Below are positions 45,475 to 54,739 of a stretch of 64,000 nucleotides of DNA, one piece after another. The position numbers and the translations under genes were made by a program. The stretch is from the NCBI RefSeq assembly GCF_014334335.1, contig NZ_JACSEU010000001.1, forward strand, positions 1,178,001 to 1,242,000, given 5' to 3'. Numbering within the stretch: the first letter of the stretch is position 1; each line of letters opens with the position of its first letter. This stretch comes from Treponema sp. Marseille-Q3903 (lineage in GTDB: Bacteria > Spirochaetota > Spirochaetia > Treponematales > Treponemataceae). The notes below the pieces were generated by a model. That model searched no databases and was not told the DNA's origin. It saw only the letters and a program-made list of their open reading frames with translations.

Positions 45475-46842
45475 ATGAAGCAGAAATCTAAATTATTTAT
45501 CGTCGTATTTTTATTTATATTGTCAGGTGTAAACGTTTTTGCGCAACCTGCAGATGGCTCAAATAACAAATCTGAGTTTCAATCTCAAGGTGAACTTTTG
45601 TTCAAACAAAACAAAACACAAGATGCCGTCGAAGTTCTTGAATATGAGATTTTGAATGGTCAGATTTTTGAAAATACATATAACATACTTGGATTGGCTT
45701 ATTATCAGCTTGGAGATTATGAAAAATCAGTAGATGCTTTTAAACGCGGATTAAAATATGGAAAAGTTGATGTAAAAATAATAAATTACAATCTTGGAAA
45801 TACATTTTACGCAATGAAAGATTACAATTCTGCAAAAGAATGTTATTCGCTAGCCCTCGCCGAAGATGATAAATTTTACGATGCGATTTTAAATCGAGCA
45901 AACGCACTTTTAATGTCAGATCAATTGAAAACGGCACATGACCAATACGTCGATTATCTTAAAAAAAATCCCACAACAGAACAAAAAGATTCTATAGAAC
46001 AGATGATTCAAGCATTGGAAGAAGATATTGCACGGCGCGAAGAAGAAGCTAGGCTTTTAGCGGAAAAGAATAAATCAGTCTGGGAAGAATACGATGCGTC
46101 AATCACTGAAAATCAAAGCGGTTCAAAAGGACCGAAATGGGAAAAAATAGAAAATGAGTTTAAAAACAAGCAGATAACCGAAGAGTCTTCGCAATGGGAA
46201 CCTATCAATCATGATGAGAAAACAGGCGAACGCAAAGATTATGAAAATCTCGTTGGAGAAAAAAAATGGGAAAATATCGGTGTAACCGATAACGGGAAAA
46301 AGTCAGCGATGACAAAAAAAACAGATTGGGAGCACATCGACTCTAAAATTGCAGAAGCATATAAAAATGAAGATGACAAACATGTAGACTTTGAGCAGTT
46401 TAAAAAATCGCTTCAACCTTCTGATTTATTGAAAGCTAACGGCGAATATATATCTGATGAAGAACTTGAAAAATATTTCTACGAAAACTATAAATCGGAT
46501 AGAGAAAACGGCGAAAGATGGTCAGGTCTGAGCGATGAAGATATACTCGAACTCGAAGAACTCGACGCAGATTCGAAAGCCGCTCATCAGCGATGGCTGA
46601 ACGAACAAAAAAGAATTAAAAAACAAAAAGAAGAAGAAGCCTTAAAGCAAAAAAAACTTGAAGATGAGAAACGAAAACTCGAAAACAGACAATTGATTGA
46701 AGATATGATGGAAGCTGAAGACAAACGCCGCAAAAAATTGCTTGACGATATGGCAAACTCTCTGCAGAATTCCGACAATGCGAACAAATCGTCAGGAACT
46801 GAAAATGCTTTTGAATATGATATAGAAGGAGAACTCGATTGA
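45475..46842 (+). CDS. Exported TPR protein with W-E-x-I repeats
   Basis: 455 residues with a signal peptide (FIVVFLFILSGVNVFAQ). Residues 35-185 form TPR repeats (YNILGLAYYQLGDYEKSVDAFKRG). The middle, residues 200-300, carries four copies of a tryptophan motif (KWEKI, QWEPI, KWENI, DWEHI) in a charged, probably disordered region. The C terminus is a Lys/Glu coiled coil. This plan resembles the BatC-type TPR proteins of spirochaete aerotolerance operons, but no BatA/B gene is adjacent, so I leave it unnamed. It is coupled to a second TPR gene. Confidence 0.8.
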   Translation: MKQKSKLFIVVFLFILSGVNVFAQPADGSNNKSEFQSQGELLFKQNKTQDAVEVLEYEILNGQIFENTYNILGLAYYQLGDYEKSVDAFKRGLKYGKVDVKIINYNLGNTFYAMKDYNSAKECYSLALAEDDKFYDAILNRANALLMSDQLKTAHDQYVDYLKKNPTTEQKDSIEQMIQALEEDIARREEEARLLAEKNKSVWEEYDASITENQSGSKGPKWEKIENEFKNKQITEESSQWEPINHDEKTGERKDYENLVGEKKWENIGVTDNGKKSAMTKKTDWEHIDSKIAEAYKNEDDKHVDFEQFKKSLQPSDLLKANGEYISDEELEKYFYENYKSDRENGERWSGLSDEDILELEELDADSKAAHQRWLNEQKRIKKQKEEEALKQKKLEDEKRKLENRQLIEDMMEAEDKRRKKLLDDMANSLQNSDNANKSSGTENAFEYDIEGELD

Positions 46843-48734
46843 TGAAGTTTTATCGCAATTTTACAAAAGAGCAGAAACGTCAGCTGAAAAGGAAATCAAA
46901 GTATGTGTGCGGAATTGCTGCAATTATAATAATTTTGCTTTTGATTTTTAAATGCGGCATTCGAGATGATAAACAAAAAAAATCAAAAGCTCAGGCGCCA
47001 TCTGAGCAAAAAATATTAGAATTTTCTGAAGATTCAAAGATAATTGAAGAAGACAAAGTCGGTGAAAAAATATCAGGAAGAGAAAAAACTGATGAAAAAG
47101 GGAAATCTGATGAAAAAAAATCAGACGGCAGAGAACTGTCTGACAAAGAAAAATCTGGCGAAAGCCGCAAAGGCATCGAAAAAAAAGACGATGTAAATAA
47201 AAATACCGCCGAAAACAAAGGAGACAGCAAGCAAAAGTCCTCTGGAAAATCCGCAGAAAAAGCGGAAAAACAATCCGCAAAAAAATCTGCGGGAAAATCT
47301 GAGGAAAAATCTGCCGAAAAAAAATCCCGAGAAAAATCAGATAAAACTTCCCCCACCGAAAATAAAAAACTTGACGAAGCTCGCTCAACCGAAAATAAAA
47401 GCAGTCAGAGCGGTCGCCTTGAAAATCTTATTGAAAAATTAAATGACGCAGAACTTCCCGCAGAAAAAAACAAATTGATTGACGAAGGCGCGGAACTTGC
47501 AAAAAAAATCATTGAAACTGAACCAGAAAACGAGTCAGCGCATTACATGCTTTCTGTTGAAGCTCAAAAAAATAAAAATTATGAACAGGCGTTGCGAGAA
47601 CTCGAAAAAGCCATCGTCAAAAACGAAAACAATTACCTTTATTACTACGACAAAGGCAAAATCGAATATATTTTGAAAAAATATGAAGATGCAATCAGCT
47701 CTTTTAAACATTCGATGAGCCTAAACGATTCTTTTGCGCAAACTTGCTATAACCTCGGTTTGTCTTACGTTAAGATTGGCAACGAAAATGAAGCGCTGAT
47801 ATATCTCACTCGTTCAACGAAAATAAATCAAAACTATGAAAAAGGTTATCTTGAGATTGCGAGAGTGTATAATCGGCTTGGCAAATTTGAACAGTGTGTA
47901 AAAGCGTACGAGACTGTAATCCAAAAATTCCAAAATAATTTTCAAGCGATGATGGAGCTCGGTTCTGTTTACTATCAAAATGGAAAACTTGCAGAAGCTG
48001 AAAAACAATATAAATCTGCCCTTTCAAAGCTTCAAAAAAGTGAGATGCAGACTTTGACTGAATACAATCTTTCAACAGTTCTTTTCGATGAAAGAAAATA
48101 TGAAGAAGCACAAAATTATGCCAGACTTGCTTATGAAAAAAAAGATTTTATCTCAAATAATTCCGCAAAAGCAAATATTGTCTACAACTATGCTCTGATT
48201 GAAAATACGCTTGGAAAAACAGAAGCTGCAATAAAATTGTATAACGAAGCTTTAACTTTAAATCCCAATCATGTAAAAGCAATGATAAATTTGGCTTCAT
48301 CGATGATGACATTAAAAAATCCTGATTTTGATAGAGTTTATAAACTTTTGTCACAAGCGTACAGCGCAAACAAAGATAATTTTGAAGTGAACAACAATCT
48401 AGGAAGCTATTATATTTTAAAAAATGATTTTGCAAATGCCGTAGCGTTTTATGAAAAAGCTTCAAAAATTAAACCTAACGATACTGAAGTTCAGTCAAAC
48501 CTCGGGAATGCATATCTGAAAAACGGAAATCTTGAAGAGGCAAAAAGAGTTTTTAATGAGCTTATTTCAAAAAATGCAAAAGACTGGGACTCTTATGTGA
48601 ATCTGGCTAAAGTTTATATTCAGCTGCGAGACAAGGAAAACGCTCGAAAAAATCTTTTGTTTGTAAAAGCGAATCAGCCTGATTTTAGGACTGAAGAAGT
48701 GAACAGCCTTATTTTGCTTCTTGTTGAATTGTGA
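46842..48734 (+). CDS. Large membrane-anchored TPR protein with low-complexity linker
   Basis: 630 residues. A membrane helix near residues 22-40 (YVCGIAAIIIILLLIF) is followed by a linker (about 45-185) made of Lys, Glu, Ser and Asp in repeated EKS/KSAEKS-like units, then about ten TPR repeats to the end. A scaffold reaching into the periplasm is inferred. ATG 46842 overlaps the stop of the previous gene (TGATG); a TTG one codon earlier is spaced better from the AAGGAG site and may be used instead. Confidence 0.82.
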   Translation: MKFYRNFTKEQKRQLKRKSKYVCGIAAIIIILLLIFKCGIRDDKQKKSKAQAPSEQKILEFSEDSKIIEEDKVGEKISGREKTDEKGKSDEKKSDGRELSDKEKSGESRKGIEKKDDVNKNTAENKGDSKQKSSGKSAEKAEKQSAKKSAGKSEEKSAEKKSREKSDKTSPTENKKLDEARSTENKSSQSGRLENLIEKLNDAELPAEKNKLIDEGAELAKKIIETEPENESAHYMLSVEAQKNKNYEQALRELEKAIVKNENNYLYYYDKGKIEYILKKYEDAISSFKHSMSLNDSFAQTCYNLGLSYVKIGNENEALIYLTRSTKINQNYEKGYLEIARVYNRLGKFEQCVKAYETVIQKFQNNFQAMMELGSVYYQNGKLAEAEKQYKSALSKLQKSEMQTLTEYNLSTVLFDERKYEEAQNYARLAYEKKDFISNNSAKANIVYNYALIENTLGKTEAAIKLYNEALTLNPNHVKAMINLASSMMTLKNPDFDRVYKLLSQAYSANKDNFEVNNNLGSYYILKNDFANAVAFYEKASKIKPNDTEVQSNLGNAYLKNGNLEEAKRVFNELISKNAKDWDSYVNLAKVYIQLRDKENARKNLLFVKANQPDFRTEEVNSLILLLVEL

Positions 48735-48777
48735 TTTTTTGTGAAAGACATGTTTTGCAAAAGCAGGACAGAGACTT

Positions 48778-50670
48778 TTAAGTTCTTTTTACAAGCTCAA
48801 ACAATTTTTGACGGCTTATCACAGTGTAGATTGGGCGTCCGTGAGGGCAGTGTGGATCTTCAAGCTCAAAAGCTTGTTCCGCAAGCCTAGTTGCTGTAAC
48901 TTCGTCTAAAACGTATCCGTCTTTTACAGCTGCTTTGCATGACGTCATCGCGGCAATTGAACGGATTATCTCTTTCGGTTCAACATTCTTCACAAAAATC
49001 ATCGTGCGCAGTTCGTATTCAGAGCCTGTCCATCGTTCCGGAATTGAAGTGATTTCCCAATATCCGTCTGAAATGTGACTAGTTGAAAATCCAATTCTAT
49101 CTAATTCCGGCTTAAGCTTTTCAAGGAGATTGTCTTGAGTCTTTGATTCCGTATGTATTTTATATGGGATTAAAAGCGGCTGGCTTCCTTTTCCATTTTG
49201 ATTGCTTATGATTTTGTCGAACAAAATGCGTTCGTGTGCAGCATGCTGGTCTATTATAAAAAGATTGTCGTTTTTTTCTACAAGCAGGAATGTCCCAAGA
49301 CACGCTCCTATGTATCTGATTTTTTTGCTTTCGCTTGCATCTGAAAATTTTGAAAATGTTCCAAATGCTGAGCCTTCATTTTCTCGCTGACTTTCTTTTT
49401 GCGCTGATATATTTTTGCTTTGAGCTTGAATTGCCGCTTCTGCAAGAGATTCTATTGAGCTTGATGAGCCTGAGCTTTTGATTCCAAGATATTTAGAACG
49501 AAAATCGCTCATGCTGTGTGCTTGAGTCTCTGAAGTTTTATAAGAGATATGTTTTTGGTACGTTGGATTGGAATTGCTTTTTTCCCAAAAATCAAATTCT
49601 TCATTTCTGATTTCTCGTATATCATCTGCAGGTCTGTCTTCTGCAAAATTTGAAAAAGTATACTGGCGGAAAAACTGTTTGATTGTAGAACTTAAACCGT
49701 GATGAAGGGGAGAGATATCGAAAAATCGTGCTTCTTTTTTTGCAGGATGGATATTAAAATCGACTAAATCTGCCCTTACGTTTGCAAATACAGCCGCCAC
49801 AGGATAGGTCCCGTTTGGAAAAAATCCCTGGCTGCCGTATTCAACAGCCTGAACAAGCGAATATTCTTGAATTCTTCTTCCGTTTGCGTATATAAAAATA
49901 TCTTTTTTATTTGAACGGGAGACAGCAGGCTCTCCGATAACAACATCAAAACTCCATTCATCGTTTTCTTTGCCGTCTGCGTCTGAGCCTGGGCATGAAC
50001 TTTTTAATTCAAAAAACAGTTCCGGAGCTTCGGAATAACTGTTTGCGCCGGTAAATCTGTCTTTCAGAGATTGTCCGGCAGGCAAATTGATTTTTGTCTG
50101 ACCGTCTTGAATAAAGCGGAATGCTATGTCTGGACGTGCAAGCGATTTTTCTACAAAAGTGTTTTTGCACATGATTCCTTCTGTAGCAGCCCGTTTTAAA
50201 AACTGACGCCTTGCAGGAAAGTTTTCAAAAAGCCCTTCAGATTGCACAATTGACCCTTTTATATCTGCAACAGGTTCAAGGATGTGATCTTCTGTGATGC
50301 TCGCAAGCATCTTCCAGCCACCGCTTATGATTGAAAGTCTTGCAACTGCTGCAACAGATGCCAGTGCTTCTCCACGAAAACCTAAAGTTGAAAGATTCAT
50401 CAAGTCAACTTCTGTCGCTATTTTGCTTGTTGCGTGGGGGCGGGCGCAATTGTACAAATCTTCCTTTGTCATTCCGCAACCGTTATCTATAACCCTGATT
50501 TTTTCTATTCCACCACCTTCAATTTCTACAGTTATGCTTGTAGCGCCGGAGTCAATTGCGTTATCTATCAGTTCACGGACAATTGCGTTAGGACGGTCGA
50601 TAACTTCGCCGGCTGCAATTTTGCGTGCAACTTCTGGATTCAGTGTTTTTACAGGATTATTCACACTCAT
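48778..50670 (-). CDS. mutL: DNA mismatch repair protein MutL
   Basis: ATPase and nicking endonuclease acting with MutS. 630 residues: GHKL ATPase motifs near the N terminus (IAAGEVIDRPNAIVRELIDNA with the catalytic Glu, DNGCGM, FRGEAL), a linker, and a C-terminal endonuclease domain with DQHAAHERILFD, SCKAAVKDG and CPHGRP. The nuclease motif DQHA-x2-E-x4-E ends in Asp in place of Glu, a conservative change. It is third in the xseA-xseB-mutL operon, 30 bases after xseB. Confidence 0.96.
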   Translation of the reverse strand: MSVNNPVKTLNPEVARKIAAGEVIDRPNAIVRELIDNAIDSGATSITVEIEGGGIEKIRVIDNGCGMTKEDLYNCARPHATSKIATEVDLMNLSTLGFRGEALASVAAVARLSIISGGWKMLASITEDHILEPVADIKGSIVQSEGLFENFPARRQFLKRAATEGIMCKNTFVEKSLARPDIAFRFIQDGQTKINLPAGQSLKDRFTGANSYSEAPELFFELKSSCPGSDADGKENDEWSFDVVIGEPAVSRSNKKDIFIYANGRRIQEYSLVQAVEYGSQGFFPNGTYPVAAVFANVRADLVDFNIHPAKKEARFFDISPLHHGLSSTIKQFFRQYTFSNFAEDRPADDIREIRNEEFDFWEKSNSNPTYQKHISYKTSETQAHSMSDFRSKYLGIKSSGSSSSIESLAEAAIQAQSKNISAQKESQRENEGSAFGTFSKFSDASESKKIRYIGACLGTFLLVEKNDNLFIIDQHAAHERILFDKIISNQNGKGSQPLLIPYKIHTESKTQDNLLEKLKPELDRIGFSTSHISDGYWEITSIPERWTGSEYELRTMIFVKNVEPKEIIRSIAAMTSCKAAVKDGYVLDEVTATRLAEQAFELEDPHCPHGRPIYTVISRQKLFELVKRT

Positions 50671-50700
50671 TTTTACTACCGAATATTTGAGAAATTAAAA

Positions 50701-50961
50701 TCATTTCCTAGTTCCGCTGATTTCACCTTCATCAGCAAACAAGTCAAACTGAGGAGGATTGTTTTTTGTCATCGGTTCCGGCTCGTTCATCAAAATCTGG
50801 ATTTTCCCTTCGATTTCATCAAGCTGTTTTTCCATCCCTGACGCGAGCTTAATTCCCTCTTCAAAATCTTTCAGCGCATCTTCAAGGCTTATATCGCTTC
50901 GTTTTATGTCTGACGTAAGTTCTTCGAGTTTTTTTAAGTTTTCTTCAAATGTATTTTTCAT
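50701..50961 (-). CDS. xseB: Exodeoxyribonuclease VII small subunit
   Basis: 86 residues, the usual size. The family signature is FEENLKKLEELTSDI, then SLEDALKDFEEGIKL. It binds XseA to form the single-strand DNA exonuclease. Ribosome site GAGAGG. A C-terminal tail after residue 60 is longer than in E. coli. It starts 39 bases after xseA. Confidence 0.93.
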   Translation of the reverse strand: MKNTFEENLKKLEELTSDIKRSDISLEDALKDFEEGIKLASGMEKQLDEIEGKIQILMNEPEPMTKNNPPQFDLFADEGEISGTRK

Positions 50962-51000
50962 TTTTTTCCTCTCGTAAAATAAATTGTCATCTGTTTTATT

Positions 51001-52212
51001 TTATTGTTTTACAACAGCGACTATCTTTCCTTCTGCCGGTTTTATGATGATTTCATTTCCGACTGCGACTTGAGCGCTGCTTCTTATTATGTTTCCGTTT
51101 TTATCTGTCACCATCGAATAACCTCGTTTTAAAATTGTCTGGGGACCTGCGTTTTCAAGAATCGTCATGCTGTTTTTAATTCTCGTTTTCAAATCTTTTA
51201 TTTTGTCCTGCATATTTTTTACAATGTTTTCGCGTGCGTTTCCATAGCGGTTCAACAGCGGTGTCTGAATGTTTCGGAACTGAATTTCCATATTTTCAGG
51301 ATTAAATGATTTTATCATCAGCCTTGTTTTGTATACATGCTGCTTTATGGAATTGTACAAATCGTCTTTATACGAAAAAATATTTTGTTGAACATCTGCC
51401 AGGACAGGGACAGCCATTTCAGCTGCCGCAGATGGAGTTGGAGCACGCCTATCCGCCGCATAATCGCACAGCGCCCAGTCAATTTCATGACCGACTGCGC
51501 TTATCACTGGAATTTCAGATTTTGAAACTGCCCGCACAACTGATTCTTCGCTAAAAGGCAGTAAATCTTCCAGAGAGCCGCCGCCGCGTCCGACAATTAA
51601 AACATCGCACAAATTGTAGAAATTTGCCAATTCGATCATCTTGACAATCGTCTGAGCGGCTCCATCTCCTTGAACAATTGCCGGGAGAACTACAACATTT
51701 ACACAGCGGTTTCTGCGTTTTGTGACGTTTAGAATATCCCGAATTGCAGCCCCTGTCGGACTTGTCACTACGCCGATTGTGTTTGGAAACAACGGAAGAC
51801 TTCTTTTTTTGCTTTCGTCAAAAAGTCCTTCCGCAGCGAGTTTTCGTTTGCGTTCTTCAATCATCTGAAGAATGTTCCCAAAACCTGCGAGTTCCATTGT
51901 GTTTATGATAATCTGATAATTTCCTTGAGGGGCATATACTGAAATGCTTCCCAAGCAGCGGACTTTGTCGCCGTCCTTTGGTTTGAACGATAATTTTGAT
52001 GCAGAGCCGCGGAAAATAACCGCTTTAATCTGAGCGTTGTTGTCTTTTAATGTAAAATAAACGTGTCCCGCTGCGCTTGGTCGCCAGTTTGAAATTTCAC
52101 CTTCTATTGTGATTGTGCGAAACGAAGTCTCGAGAATCTCTTTTATTAAATCTGTAATCTGTGAAACTGTAAAAATGACATCTTGATTTGCGGCATCGTT
52201 GTAGGTATTCAT
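51001..52212 (-). CDS. xseA: Exodeoxyribonuclease VII large subunit
   Basis: Catalytic subunit degrading single-stranded DNA from both ends. 403 residues: an N-terminal OB fold (ITIEGEISNWRPSAAGHVYFTLKD), the catalytic block (GVVTSPTGAAIRDI, VGRGGGSLEDLLPFSEE, SAVGHEIDW, ADRRAPTPSAAAE) and a C-terminal coiled coil with an RGYSMV ending. It heads the minus-strand repair operon. Confidence 0.96.
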   Translation of the reverse strand: MNTYNDAANQDVIFTVSQITDLIKEILETSFRTITIEGEISNWRPSAAGHVYFTLKDNNAQIKAVIFRGSASKLSFKPKDGDKVRCLGSISVYAPQGNYQIIINTMELAGFGNILQMIEERKRKLAAEGLFDESKKRSLPLFPNTIGVVTSPTGAAIRDILNVTKRRNRCVNVVVLPAIVQGDGAAQTIVKMIELANFYNLCDVLIVGRGGGSLEDLLPFSEESVVRAVSKSEIPVISAVGHEIDWALCDYAADRRAPTPSAAAEMAVPVLADVQQNIFSYKDDLYNSIKQHVYKTRLMIKSFNPENMEIQFRNIQTPLLNRYGNARENIVKNMQDKIKDLKTRIKNSMTILENAGPQTILKRGYSMVTDKNGNIIRSSAQVAVGNEIIIKPAEGKIVAVVKQ

Positions 52213-52237
52213 CTTATCTTCAAAATATCTTATTTTA

Positions 52238-52265
52238 TTAACTTATTCAATAAAATGCCGATAAA
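52238..52265 (+). promoter_or_regulatory. Possible promoter of the SPASM operon, leaderless layout
   Basis: TTAACT and GATAAA with a 16-base spacer, then seven bases and the ATG at 52273. Both boxes match the consensus in four of six positions, so support is weak on its own, but the layout repeats that of seven other genes here. Confidence 0.35.
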
Positions 52266-52272
52266 CAAAGCG

Positions 52273-53802
52273 ATGAAAACCATTGTAATTTTATACAGTC
52301 AAAAAACAGATTTTACAGATAAAAAAGAATTCGGCGGAAAAAGCGCTGTTCAACTTTGCTCGGAGAACATCGAAGTTTTAAATCTTCCGGTATTTACAAT
52401 TTGTGCAGAAAAGATAAAAACGCTCTGTTCTCTTTTGGGCGAAATAAAATTGCTCTGCGACAAGCAAAAAGCAAATTCTGTTGTTTTTTCTTTCGACGAC
52501 CTTCCTTTTTTTGATTCAAAACTCGCTGAAAAATTGATTGATTCTCACACAACTTACAAATCGGAATATACATTTGCCGACGGTTATCCGTACGGTTTTG
52601 CGCCGGAGTTGATAAACACAGGAACTGTCGGGATTCTTTTTCAACTCGCTTCAACAACTCAAAAAACGCTCGGAGATGCTCCGGTTTCTCGCAATTCAAT
52701 TTTCAATCTTATAAAGACAGATATAAATTCATTTGATGTAGAGACAGTTTTAGCAGACTCAGACTGGAGACTCTTGAGGCTCGCTTTTCACTGCGGCTCA
52801 AAAGATAACTTTATGCAGTGCAAGGCTCTTTTTGATGTAGGCGTTGAAAATGCAGATTCTGACAAAAAATCAGAAATTGCAAGTAAAACTATCGGCTGCT
52901 TAAAAACAGTTCCGTCATTTTATAATATTCAGATTTCAAATAAAACTTCATCGAAACCGATTTATCTTCCTGACTGGCAATTTGATACACAGGATTTTAT
53001 GCCGTATTCTCAGTTTTCAGATTTAGTTGACAGGATTGCAGATTTTAGTCAGAAGGCTGTGATAAGTCTTTCAGCTTGGGGAGACCCGCTTTACAACAGC
53101 GAAATCTTAAAAATGATAGAAAAAATTTTGTCACACGACGGACTTTCAGTTTTCATTGAAACTAGCGGTCTTCTTGTCGATGAAAACTTTTGTGCCAAAA
53201 TTAAAGATATTTTTGTCTCCGCAAAAGAAAGGATAAACGGCTGGCAAAAAATCATGATAGCTGTTTCTCTCGATTCGTTTACAGCTCAAACTTATATGAC
53301 GATTCATCGCAATTCTTCAGAAGATGCATTTGACAGCGCTGTGAAAGCAGTCGGTTTGCTTTCAAAATCGCTCCCGGGCTGCGTATATCCTCAATTTGTC
53401 AGAATCAATCAAAACGAAGCTGAACTTGAAAACTTTTTTCGCTATTGGACTGAAAAATCAAACTGCTCGGAAGGAAATCTCATAATTCAAAAATATGATG
53501 ATTTTGCAGGCGAACTCCCTCCTTTTAAACCGGCTGACCTCTCTCCTGTTGAACGATATCAATGCTGGCACTTGCGCCGCGATATGATAATCCTTGCAGA
53601 TGGAAATGTGCCTGTTTGCCGCGCGGTGATGAACTGTGCAAATGGAAAATCTTGTAAAAGCGAATTCTCTTTAGGAAATGTTTTTGAACAATCATTGGAA
53701 AAAATCTGGCATAAATCTGACGATATTCTGACGGCGCATATCGAGAAAAAATACAACAAAAAGTGTGGAAAATGTGATGAATGGTATACCTACAACTTTT
53801 AA
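52273..53802 (+). CDS. Spirochaete-type SPASM protein without radical-SAM cysteines
   Basis: 509 residues from ATG 52273. The first 230 residues resemble a nucleotidyltransferase-like domain (FDDLPFFDSKLAEKLIDSH, YPYGFAPELI). A middle part resembles a radical-SAM barrel (LSLSAWGDPLYN-like block, VFIETSGLL), but the CxxxCxxC motif that binds the reactive 4Fe-4S cluster is missing; the matching stretch (PIYLPDWQFDTQDF) has no cysteine. The C terminus has a cysteine-rich SPASM domain (CWHLRRD, VPVCRAVMNC, CGKCDEW). I recall a spirochaete-specific family of this kind. Longer starts (52255, 52183) are in frame. Function unknown; first gene of the glycan-type operon. Confidence 0.75.
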   Translation: MKTIVILYSQKTDFTDKKEFGGKSAVQLCSENIEVLNLPVFTICAEKIKTLCSLLGEIKLLCDKQKANSVVFSFDDLPFFDSKLAEKLIDSHTTYKSEYTFADGYPYGFAPELINTGTVGILFQLASTTQKTLGDAPVSRNSIFNLIKTDINSFDVETVLADSDWRLLRLAFHCGSKDNFMQCKALFDVGVENADSDKKSEIASKTIGCLKTVPSFYNIQISNKTSSKPIYLPDWQFDTQDFMPYSQFSDLVDRIADFSQKAVISLSAWGDPLYNSEILKMIEKILSHDGLSVFIETSGLLVDENFCAKIKDIFVSAKERINGWQKIMIAVSLDSFTAQTYMTIHRNSSEDAFDSAVKAVGLLSKSLPGCVYPQFVRINQNEAELENFFRYWTEKSNCSEGNLIIQKYDDFAGELPPFKPADLSPVERYQCWHLRRDMIILADGNVPVCRAVMNCANGKSCKSEFSLGNVFEQSLEKIWHKSDDILTAHIEKKYNKKCGKCDEWYTYNF

Positions 53803-54739
53803 TGAACATCAGATAAATTGCACAATTCTTGGCGGAAGAGAAAAAAAATCTGAAAATGTCTTGAACATCTCTGTGATTCTTTTGAACAGCAGCGGAAGCC
53901 ATTATAAACTTCACGTGTTTGAAAAGCTGCTCGAAACGAATTTTAAATCTATCATATCTGTAGAACACAATGCTGAAAATTTTACAGATGATATATCAAA
54001 AAAATATCCGGAGATAAAATTTATTGTTCCGCAGGAAAATGCAAACGATGGAGAACTCATAAATCTTGCAATCAGCGAAATCAGCTCCGAATATGTCCTT
54101 GTTCTTAGAGATACATTAAATATAGACTCAAATTTCATCCTACCACATCTTGCAGAATCTCTTACAAAAGATAAAACTTTTTGCATTGTCCCGCGACTTT
54201 TTGATGCTTTCAAAAACGGCATCTCATGTACTTTTAATCCAAGCGTACGGAAATCTCATTTCATTGTTGAATCTTCCACTGCAATGACTGACGGAATTAA
54301 AACTCTCTATCCGTTTGATTCAATTGCCTTATACAATAGAGAAAAGTTTATACAGCTGGGAGGTTTTGATTGGACAATAACTTCTCAGTACTGGCAAACT
54401 CTTGACCTTGCCTTGCGCTCATGGCTTTGGGGCGAGCAGACAAAAGTCACTTCATTTTTGCAATTCTCTTACATAAAAGAACCTCCTGTAGAAGATCACA
54501 CTTATAACATCGATTATTTAAGATATTATTTAAAAAATGAACTTCCTAAAATTAAAATAGAGCAGGGATACATAAAAAAATCATCTTTTTTTACTTTTTT
54601 GCATCATTCTTCTTGTGGAGTTCTAGAAGCATTCAAGCAATTTAAAGAAGCTCGCATTTGGGTAGAAAAAAACAAATTCAGATTCAAGACAGATTTACAA
54701 AACCTCGTTCATAATTGGAGTAAAGATGAAAACAAATAG
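53777..54739 (+). CDS. Glycosyltransferase family 2-like protein
   Basis: About 320 residues. The pattern of ISVILLNSSGS near the N terminus, a central LVLRDTLNIDSNF (in place of the DxD loop) and FIQLGGFDWTITSQYWQTLDLALRSW fits a GT-A glycosyltransferase; the metal-binding DxD is not obvious. Acceptor and donor are unknown. It starts inside the SPASM gene (ATG 53777, or GTG 53765) and ends inside the next gene (14-base overlap), so translation is coupled along the operon. Confidence 0.65.
   Translation: MNGIPTTFNEHQINCTILGGREKKSENVLNISVILLNSSGSHYKLHVFEKLLETNFKSIISVEHNAENFTDDISKKYPEIKFIVPQENANDGELINLAISEISSEYVLVLRDTLNIDSNFILPHLAESLTKDKTFCIVPRLFDAFKNGISCTFNPSVRKSHFIVESSTAMTDGIKTLYPFDSIALYNREKFIQLGGFDWTITSQYWQTLDLALRSWLWGEQTKVTSFLQFSYIKEPPVEDHTYNIDYLRYYLKNELPKIKIEQGYIKKSSFFTFLHHSSCGVLEAFKQFKEARIWVEKNKFRFKTDLQNLVHNWSKDENK

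Noticed and set aside
47080-47340. Repeat array in the TPR linker as a CRISPR or VNTR
   Set aside because: The units are irregular and in frame with coding; there are no spacers of even length.
46948-47388. Minus-strand open frames of 120-146 codons, rich in Phe, Leu and Ser
   Set aside because: They are the reverse reading of the Lys/Glu/Ser repeat region of the TPR gene and have no other support.
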